From: Acidobacteriaceae bacterium | GTDB taxonomy: Bacteria > Acidobacteriota > Terriglobia > Terriglobales > Acidobacteriaceae | Length of the DNA: 8,798 bases | NCBI GenBank assembly: GCA_031296355.1 | Contig: JARLFX010000263.1 | Coordinates: forward strand, 1-8,798 | Direction: 5' to 3' | In this document: positions 1 to 7,500 of the stretch, one piece after another | Numbering within the stretch: the stretch's first letter is position 1 | Layout of the letters: each line of letters begins with the position of its first letter | Notes under the pieces: model-generated | What the model was told of the DNA's origin: nothing | The model's database searches: none | What the model saw: only the letters and a program-made list of their open reading frames with translations | Translations under genes and position numbers: made by a program

Positions 1-1416
1 CAAGTGGAACAAACCGGCGCTGTCCTCAATTACCTGCGCGACAAGTTCACCTCTGACCAACTTTACCTGTGGATGCAAAAGGAAACGCTCGCGCTTTACC
101 ACCAGATGTACGAACTCGCGTTGCACACCGCGCGTCAGGCCGAACACGCCTTCCACTTCGAACGCGCGTGTGTGCAAAGGAAATTTCTCCCATGCGATAC
201 ATGGGACACGCTCTACAATGGCTTGCTCGCAGGCGACCGGCTGCTGTTGAGCCTGCGCCAAATGGAAAAGGCGTACCTGGATGAAAATGTGCGCGAGTAC
301 GAGCTCACCAAGCACATCTCTTTGCGCCTCATGTTCCCCGGCGATTTCCTGCGCTTGCGCACTACGGGCGTTTGCGACATCGAGATTCCCGAGTGGATGT
401 ACGATCTCGATTATCCCGGTCACTACTTCCGGCAGGTCCGCAGTATTACGGTTACCTTGCCTTTTGTCACCGGCCCTTACTCCGGCGTGCACTGCACGCT
501 CACCATGCTTTCAAGTGAGATTCGCTGCAATCCAACTTTGCGCTCGCCTGCCCACCGCTGTTGCTGCGAACACGCGCGGCGTAATGATTACGAGCCATGC
601 CCCTGCGATCCGCGCTTTGTACGCTATTACGGGGCGCGCGAATCAATAGCAACGTCAAGCGGCCAGAATGATGGGGGAATCTTCGATCAGAATATTCAGG
701 ACCGCTACCACCCGTTCGAGTATTCCGGTGCAATCTGCCGCTTGCGCATTGAAATCCCGCCTGAGAACAATTATTTCGATCTCGACACGCTTAGTGACGC
801 GGTGATCAACATCAACTACACAGCCAAGCCTGGCGGACCCGCTCTCCGCGCCGCTGCGCGCGAAGCTGCCCGTGACCGCTTGCCCGGCAGCGGATGGACC
901 TTCTTTGACGTGCGTCGCGATTATCCCGATGCCTGGCGCCTCTTTACCAGCGATCAACTAAAGGAAGATCGCGAGAAGGAACTGATTCTGGAGATTCGCA
1001 GGAACCTCTTTCCCTATCTGCCCGGCAAGCCAGGAATCTTCGTCTCGGACCTGTCGCTCGTGTTTGAGCCAGAAGGTCATTGCGAACGTGACTGCATGAC
1101 CACCAGACTATGGGTGAGCGACAACAGAACTACACATCGTCGAGAAGAAGCGAAGGAGCGCGATGCGGAAGAGATCCGCTGCGTTTCACACGCCAAGTGG
1201 CGTGAGATGTTCTCAGGTAGCGGCCGTCTGCACCTGGAGGTGCATGAAGATCCTCGCGATCATCGACGGCTTCATCTTCGCTTCCAGGAGTGCGCTGGAA
1301 AGCTGCGCAACGTCTTCCTCTTCTGCCGCTATCAAACCCATGCACCGGAAGGATACGAGAAAGATCGATGCTGTGAGCCGCGGGAACGGCATTGCGCGAA
1401 AGATCGGCGCGACTGA
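1..1416 (+). CDS. Insecticidal toxin complex TcA subunit, C-terminal part (5' end outside window)
   Basis: The frame is open from the first base (codon 1 = caa) to a TGA at 1414-1416, so at least 471 codons are present and the true start lies upstream; the GTG at position 4 is internal. Motifs characteristic of TcA C-termini occur in the right order: LWMQKETLALYHQMYELA near residues 22-40, LLAGDRLLLSLRQMEKAYL near 75-94, REYELTKHISL near 98-108, DLDYPGHYFRQVRSI near 134-148, VTGPYSGVHCTLTMLSS near 155-171, SIATSSGQNDGGIFD near 215-230 and NYTAKPGG near 271-278. This covers the TcB-binding domain and the region just before it. In the family, TcA is a pentameric receptor-binding translocon of roughly 2,000-2,500 residues, so about four fifths of the protein is missing here. 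Two cysteine-rich stretches are unusual (residues 176-202 and 361-465). The TcB-TcC gene follows 143 bp downstream on the same strand, consistent with co-expression. The family assignment is firm; the exact subtype is not resolvable. Confidence 0.93.
   Translation, partial: QVEQTGAVLNYLRDKFTSDQLYLWMQKETLALYHQMYELALHTARQAEHAFHFERACVQRKFLPCDTWDTLYNGLLAGDRLLLSLRQMEKAYLDENVREYELTKHISLRLMFPGDFLRLRTTGVCDIEIPEWMYDLDYPGHYFRQVRSITVTLPFVTGPYSGVHCTLTMLSSEIRCNPTLRSPAHRCCCEHARRNDYEPCPCDPRFVRYYGARESIATSSGQNDGGIFDQNIQDRYHPFEYSGAICRLRIEIPPENNYFDLDTLSDAVININYTAKPGGPALRAAAREAARDRLPGSGWTFFDVRRDYPDAWRLFTSDQLKEDREKELILEIRRNLFPYLPGKPGIFVSDLSLVFEPEGHCERDCMTTRLWVSDNRTTHRREEAKERDAEEIRCVSHAKWREMFSGSGRLHLEVHEDPRDHRRLHLRFQECAGKLRNVFLFCRYQTHAPEGYEKDRCCEPRERHCAKDRRD
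526..606 (+). other. Cysteine cluster within the TcA C-terminal domain
   Basis: Six cysteines fall in 27 residues (window residues 176, 187, 188, 189, 200 and 202), including a CCC run and a CPC pair. The stretch lies between the conserved CTLTMLSS strand and the conserved SIATSSGQNDGG motif, where the TcA proteins I know carry a short variable loop. The cysteines are seen directly; a metal-binding or disulfide role is inference only. Confidence 0.6.
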
Positions 1417-1459
1417 AGTTGACCTCTGTTTGCGGCCTGCGAGAGGGCAAAGTTGACCT
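1416..1459 (+). repeat. 10-bp direct repeat aagttgacct in the tcA-tcBC spacer
   Basis: The sequence aagttgacct occurs at 1416-1425, overlapping the last base of the tcA stop codon, and again at 1450-1459. The two copies are 34 bp apart start to start, roughly three helical turns. Such an arrangement could be a paired binding site or chance. No known operator is recognised. Confidence 0.35.
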
Positions 1460-1479
1460 TCGTTCATCGCATGCATAAC
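1453..1479 (+). promoter_or_regulatory. Weak sigma70-like promoter candidate upstream of tcBC
   Basis: TTGACC at 1453-1458 matches five of six bases of a -35 box. The best -10-like hexamer in reach is CATAAC at 1474-1479 (four of six), with a short 15-bp spacer. With the 17-bp spacer the hexamer is the poorer TAACGA. The -35 overlaps the second copy of the aagttgacct repeat. The match is weak and could be fortuitous. The spacer has no T-tract hairpin, so read-through from tcA is at least as likely a source of tcBC mRNA. Confidence 0.2.
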
Positions 1480-1550
1480 GAAGACCATTGCGGTCGGACC
1501 GAGGTCTCATTCCTGGCCGTGAGCTGCCGGTGCAACGTGTTCTGAAATTC

Positions 1551-1562
1551 GGAGAAATCATG
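1551..1562 (+). promoter_or_regulatory. Ribosome-binding site and start codon of the TcB-TcC fusion
   Basis: GGAG at 1551-1554 lies five bases before an ATG at 1560-1562, a good Shine-Dalgarno arrangement. It favours this ATG over the in-frame GTG at 1530 and TTG at 1488. The frame is closed upstream by a TAA at 1476. The short polar leader before the first SpvB-like motif also fits this start. Confidence 0.75.
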
Positions 1563-4500
1563 GTGGACGACGCAAAATACGGAAACGTCTTTCCAGAGCC
1601 GGCTCCGAACCATGCAGCGCAGCAGAATGATGGCAATCTGCAGGCGCCACAGCTTTCAGTGCCCAAAGGTGGAGGGGCAATTCGCGGCATCGGCGAAAAA
1701 TTCACCAACAACGCAGTGACGGGCACCGGCTCAATGACAGTGCCCATCGCCGTCAGTCCCGGTCGAAATGGCTTCAGCCCGCAGCTTGCTCTCTCCTACA
1801 ATTCGGGATCGAGCAACGGGCCGTTCGGTATCGGCGGTTCGGTCGCGAATCCTTCGATTTCGCGCAAGACTGATAAGGGGTTGCCTCGTTATCTCGACGA
1901 TTTCGAGTCCGACGTTTTTATTCTCTCCGGGTCCGAGGACCTTGTTCCCGAGCTTACTGCGGATGGTGTGCGTCGCGTCGATGATGATTCTGTACCCGGA
2001 TTTGCGGTCCACCGTTATCGGCCGCGCATAGAGGGACTTTTCGCTCGAATCGAGCGCTGGACGCACCGCGCTTCAGGCGAGATCCATTGGCGCTCAATCT
2101 CACGCGATAACGTGACAACGTTCTACGGCGTCGACGACAACTCGCGCATTTTCGACCCTGACGATGCGGTAGCTGAACGTCCTAAGAGGGTTTTTAGTTG
2201 GCTCATCTCATCGAGTTTCGATGACAAAGGTAACGCCATTGTTTACGAATACGCTGCCGAAAACGGTGCGAACGTCGATATCGACTCGCCGAGCGAGGCT
2301 CACCGCTTTCGCATCGCAAACCGCTACCTGAAACGTATCTTTTACGGTAACCGTACGCCGCTCTATCCGGCGGGCCAAATTTACGGGCCGTGCGCCGCGG
2401 ACTCCGCGTGGATGTTTGAAGTCGACTTCGACTACGGCGAAGGCCATTACACCGAACTCGAAAACGATGGCGCGGGCAATGGGCTTGTGCGGGCAAGCAG
2501 TTCGTGTCCCGAGCCCGCCAACTGGCCCGTGCGCCACGATCCGTTCTCAAGCTATCGTTCGGGTTTCGAGATTCGCACTTATCGCCTCTGCCGGCGCGTC
2601 CTCGTCTTCCATCATTTCCCTGAGGAGCTGGACGTAGAAGAGTACCTCGTCCGGTCCACCGAGTTCACGTACCTGGAAACGAAGGTCGCAAGCTATCTCC
2701 AAAGCGTGATAATTTCCGGCTATATTCTCGACTCATCTGGTCATCATCGTTATCGTAAGCAGTCGCTGCCTCCCCTCGAATTTGAATTTACTCAGGTGCC
2801 GGATGCGCAGCAGATCGCGCAGCGGCAAGTGCAGTTCGTTGACGCGCAGAGCCTGGAGAACCTGCCCGTTGGTATCGACGGCTCAACATACGAATGGCTC
2901 GATCTGGATGGGGAAGGAGCCGCCGGCATTCTGAGCGAACAAAACGAAGCATGGTTCTACAAGCGCAACCTGAGCCCGAAAAGCACCAGGCGTGACGACG
3001 GGTCATCGCAACCTGAACCGCGATTCGGCGCTGCAGAGCTAGTGCCCGAAAAGCCCGCAGGACTGGTATCCAGAGGTGCGCGTTTTCTCGATCTTAGAGG
3101 CGACGCACGGCAGAGCCTGGTCGAGACCCAAGGTCCCCTGCACGGTTTTTACGGTCGCGGCGAGGAGCGTGAATGGCTGCCCTTTCGCCCCTTTGCTTCG
3201 TGGCCCGAAGTGGATACGCGGGATCCAAACCTGCGGTTCGTTGATTTAACCGGCGACGGGCGCGCCGACATTCTCATCACCGAGGGGCAGGTCTTCACCT
3301 GGTATCCATCGCTCGCTGAAGCCGGCTTCGGCCCCGGAGAGCGTGTAAGCCCGCCGTGGCAGGAAGAGCGCGCCATCCGGCTCGTGTTCGAGAACGACAA
3401 CGAGTCAATCTATCTCGCAGATCTATCCGGCGATGGCCTCAGTGATCTGGTACGCATTCGAAATGGCGAAGTGTGCTACTGGCCCAACCTTGGCTACGGG
3501 CGCTTTGGCCGCAAAATAACAATGGAACACTCGCCACGCTTTGATCTTCCTGACCAGTTCGACCAAAAAGGGATTGTGCTGGCCGATGTGGATGGCTCAG
3601 GTACCACTGACATTCTTTATCGTGGTCGCGACGGCCTGCGCCTTTATCTCAACCAGGCAGGAAACGGATGGAGCGCGCCGATCGCCATTCCGCAGTTCCC
3701 AGCCAGTGATGCACAGACGACGATCAATGCTGTGGATCTACTGGGCAACGGCACTGTGTGCATCGTGTGGTCGTCACCAAGTACTGGCATTGCCTCGCCC
3801 ATGCGCTATATCGCGCTGATGGATGACAAGCCGCACTTGTTGGTGCGCACGGTCAATAATCTCGGCGCGGAAACTCGCATTCGTTACGCTCCCTCAACGC
3901 GCTTCTACCTCAAAGACGAGCAGTCAGGTCGTCCCTGGGCCACGCGGCTGCCGTTTCCTGTGCAGGTAGTCGATTCCGTCGAGGTCGTCGACCACATCAG
4001 CCGCACTCGCTTCACCAGTCAATACACATATCATCACGGTTACTACGACGCGCGCGAGCGCGAGTTTCGCGGGTTTGGCATGGTGGAACAGACAGACACC
4101 GAAGCATACGAGGAGTACATCGCAGGTGTCGAAGAGATCGGCGGCGGGCAAGAGAGAAATCGCGAATCGTATCAACCGCCGGTGACTACCCTTAGCTGGT
4201 TTCATCTCGGTGCATTTGAATTGAACGACAAGTTGGCGCACCATTACCGCGACGAGTACTTTCGGTGCGAGCAAACACTTCCGGCGAGTGTTCTACCCGC
4301 CAACGCTGACGTGCGCGACGTGCCTGAGTGTCTGCGCGCCCTCAAGGGTCAACTGCTCAGGCAGGAGATCTACAGCTTCGATGGATCTGCCCTCGAGCAG
4401 AATCCCTACCAGATCACCGAATTCAACTACGATGTAAGGCTGCTGCAGCCGGTCTCGTTTCATCAGCACGCTGTCACGTTTCCTGTTCCTCGCTCGTCAG

Positions 4501-7500
4501 TGTCCTTGCAGATGGAACGTAATCCAGGCGATCCGCGGATTTCGCAGGATTTCAATCTCGAAGTGGATGATTTCGGCAACGTGCGTAAGTCTTGTTCAAT
4601 AATCTTCGGACGCGCGACGACGGATCTTTCGCTGCCTCCAGAGGTTCAATGCGAGCAGGAGCGCCGCTACATCAGCTACTCCGAAAAGGATTACACCGCA
4701 AACATTGATCGCGCATCAGCGTACCGCATCGGCGTACCGTATCACGTTCGTGCATACGAGATCACGGGGCTGCCGCCAACCTCAGGTCTCTTCGATCCTG
4801 AGGAACTGCGCATGGGGATTGCGCGCGCGGCGGAAATTCCATACGAAGCAATCGCTGACGAGTATTGCGTTCAAAAGCGGCTGCTCTCACGCAATCTCAC
4901 CCTCTTCCTGAGCGACGATTTCAAGCCGCTTCCGGCTGGCCAGTGGGATTCGCTCGCGCTCCGCTACCAAAGCTATCAACTCGCATTCACCCCCGGCATC
5001 ATCCGCGAATATTACGGCGATAAAGTTGCTGACAACGATTTTGAACGCGCGTTCTACGTGCACATCGACGACGATCGCCACTGGTGGATTCCATCGGCGA
5101 TCGCCGTTTATGGCGAGAATCCTGCCGCGCGCTTTTACATCCCGCGCGGCTTCCGCGATCCCTCGGGTGTCGAAAACGATGTGACGCTCGACCGCTACCA
5201 TCTCCTCCCCGTTCACGTAACAGTCAAGCAGGCAGCGTGGAAGAGCACCAGCGCGGTGAACGACTACCGGCTTTTGGGGCCAGTGCTGGTGACCGATCTT
5301 AACGGCAACCGTACTGCTTCCTTCGCCGATGCTTTGGGGATGGTGGTGCGTTTTGCCGTGATGGGCAAGGCAGGAACAAGCGAGGGCGACACTCTTGACG
5401 ATCCGACCACGCGCGTCGAGTACAGCATGTGGGAGTGGATGCGCTTCCTCAAGCCAAACTTTGCTCACAGTTACGCGCGCGAGGTGCACGGTCCTTCAAA
5501 TACGCGTTGGCAGGAGAGCTATTCCTACTCCAACGGAAGCGGCGCGGTGGTAATGCTCAAAGCGCAAGCGCCGCCGGGCAAAGCAATTCGTTGCGGAGCG
5601 CACGGAGAAATCGAAGAGCATCACGCCAATCCGCGCTGGGTGGGCAACGGGCGCACCGTTCTGAACAACAAGGGAAATCCTATCAAGCAGTATGAGCCCT
5701 ACTTCAGTGCGACGCATGAGTATGAGAGCGAGCAGGAGGTGGGCGCAATCGGAGTCACGCCTATCTTCAGCTACGATGCGCCGGGCCGTAATGTGCGCAC
5801 CGATTTTCCCAACGGAACTTTCACGCGTGTAGAATTCGATCCCTGGAAAAGCCGCTCCTTCGACGCCAACGATACGGTGAAAGAGAGTGAGTGGTACCGT
5901 GAACGCGGCAGTCCCGATCCGGGCGCGGAACCTGAGCCTTCAGACCCCGAGCGCCGTGCTGCGTGGCTTGCAGCCATGCACGCGGACACTCCTTCGGTGG
6001 CGCACTTTGATAGCCTTGGCCGGACTATTGCCAGGATTTCTGACTACGGTCACGGCAAGACCGCGCTGGTGCGTTCCGAAAACGATCTCACCGGACGGCA
6101 CTCGCGCACCTTCGACCAGTTGGGCCGCGAAGTTATGTCGGGCTTCACGGCGATGGCCGGAATTCCCATCTACAGCGAGACTGCAGAGAAAGGACGCCGG
6201 TGGAGCTTTCACACAGCGCTTGGAGAGCTTTACAAAAGTTGGGACGAAAATGGCCGCGAGTTCAGCGCCGAGTACGACGTCATTCGCCGTCCAGTCAGCG
6301 TGAAGGTGCGCGAGGCAAACAATCCTGAAATCACTTTCAATTACATCGTGTACGGCGACCGGCTTCCTAATCCCACTGAACGCAATTTACTCGGCGTTGC
6401 TTACCTCACCTTCGATCAGGGCGGGCTGTTGCGCACAGAGGAACTGGATTTTAAGAGCACGCCAGTGCGTGTCGCAACCGTCCTTGCCCAGGACTACAAG
6501 CACTCGATCGACTGGAGCGATCTCGCCAATGAAACCGATCTCGCCGCTCTGGAAGCACGAGCCAGCCGTACGCTTGAGGCCGACACGCCTTTCATTGTGC
6601 GGTCGGAGTATGACGCACTTGACCGGCCTACAAAGGTCTCGCTTCCCGACGGTTCGGTCTTCGTGCCGCGCTATGACGAGGCCAACATGCTCACCTCGCT
6701 CAAGGCGCAGATTCGCGGGCACGGCGAGTTCGTCGAGTTTCTCAAAGGCCAGGAATTCGATGCCAAAGGTCAGAAGCAGTGGACGCACCTGGGCAACGAC
6801 GTTATCTCACGCTACTTCTACGACCCCAGGACCTTCCGCCTTGAGCGCCTGTTCACCGGCAGTCCTTCGTCCGATGGGCAGAGCGACGCACTGCAGGATC
6901 TGCGCTACACCTTCGATCCAGTCGGCAATGTAGTGGAGGTGCGCGACCGTGCGCAGCAAACGCGGTACTTTGCGCGTTCGGTCGTTAGGCCGGGCCATCT
7001 TTATCGATACAACTCGATGTATCAGTTGACACACGCCATAGGCCGCGAGCACGCGAATCGCGTCAACGACGCTGAACGCACTGAATCGGAGTCGGAGTTT
7101 GTGCCGCAGTTGCCGCACGAGAACGACGACGTCAGTTTGCGCACCTATCGCGAAGAATACGAATACGACCTGATGGGCAACATGCTTGAACTGCGTCATC
7201 GCTACCAGGCGCGCAACGGAGTCGGTGGCGGATGGACCGAGCGCTTCCGCTATGCCTACCAGGAGGACCCGGCAAATTGTACCAATCGGCTGATCGCCAG
7301 CAGCATGCCCGGCGACGAACTCAGTGGACCCTTCCACGCCCGGTACACCTACGACCACCAAGGCAACATGCTGCGCATGGCGCATCTTGAGCAAATGTCG
7401 TGGAACTTTCTGGACAGATTGGTGCGCGTCGATCTCGGCGGCGGTGGCGAGGCGTTCTACGTCTACGACAATAGCGGCCAAAGACTGCGCAAGGTAATTG

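Noticed and set aside
4..6. GTG as a start codon for the first gene
   Set aside because: The frame is open to the left edge and the protein begins in the middle of conserved TcA sequence, so the real start is upstream.
1492..1506. Small inverted repeats (cggtc-g-gaccg and gacc-ga-ggtc) as a terminator after tcA
   Set aside because: Stems are only 4-5 bp, loops are one or two bases and no T-tract follows, so this cannot be supported as an intrinsic terminator.
1530..1532. In-frame GTG as an alternative start of the TcB-TcC gene
   Set aside because: It has no good ribosome-binding site, whereas ATG 1560 has GGAG five bases upstream.
1130..1747. 205-codon open frame on the - strand spanning the tcA-tcBC spacer
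   Set aside because: It overlaps the 3' end of tcA and the 5' end of tcBC antisense, has a low-complexity basic composition and no recognisable motif.
4887..5489. 200-codon open frame on the - strand
   Set aside because: It is antisense to the continuous TcB-TcC frame and has no domain or context of its own.
6397..6933. 178-codon open frame on the + strand in another frame
   Set aside because: It is an out-of-frame reading of the RHS region, with Ser/Arg/Thr-rich sequence typical of a shadow frame.
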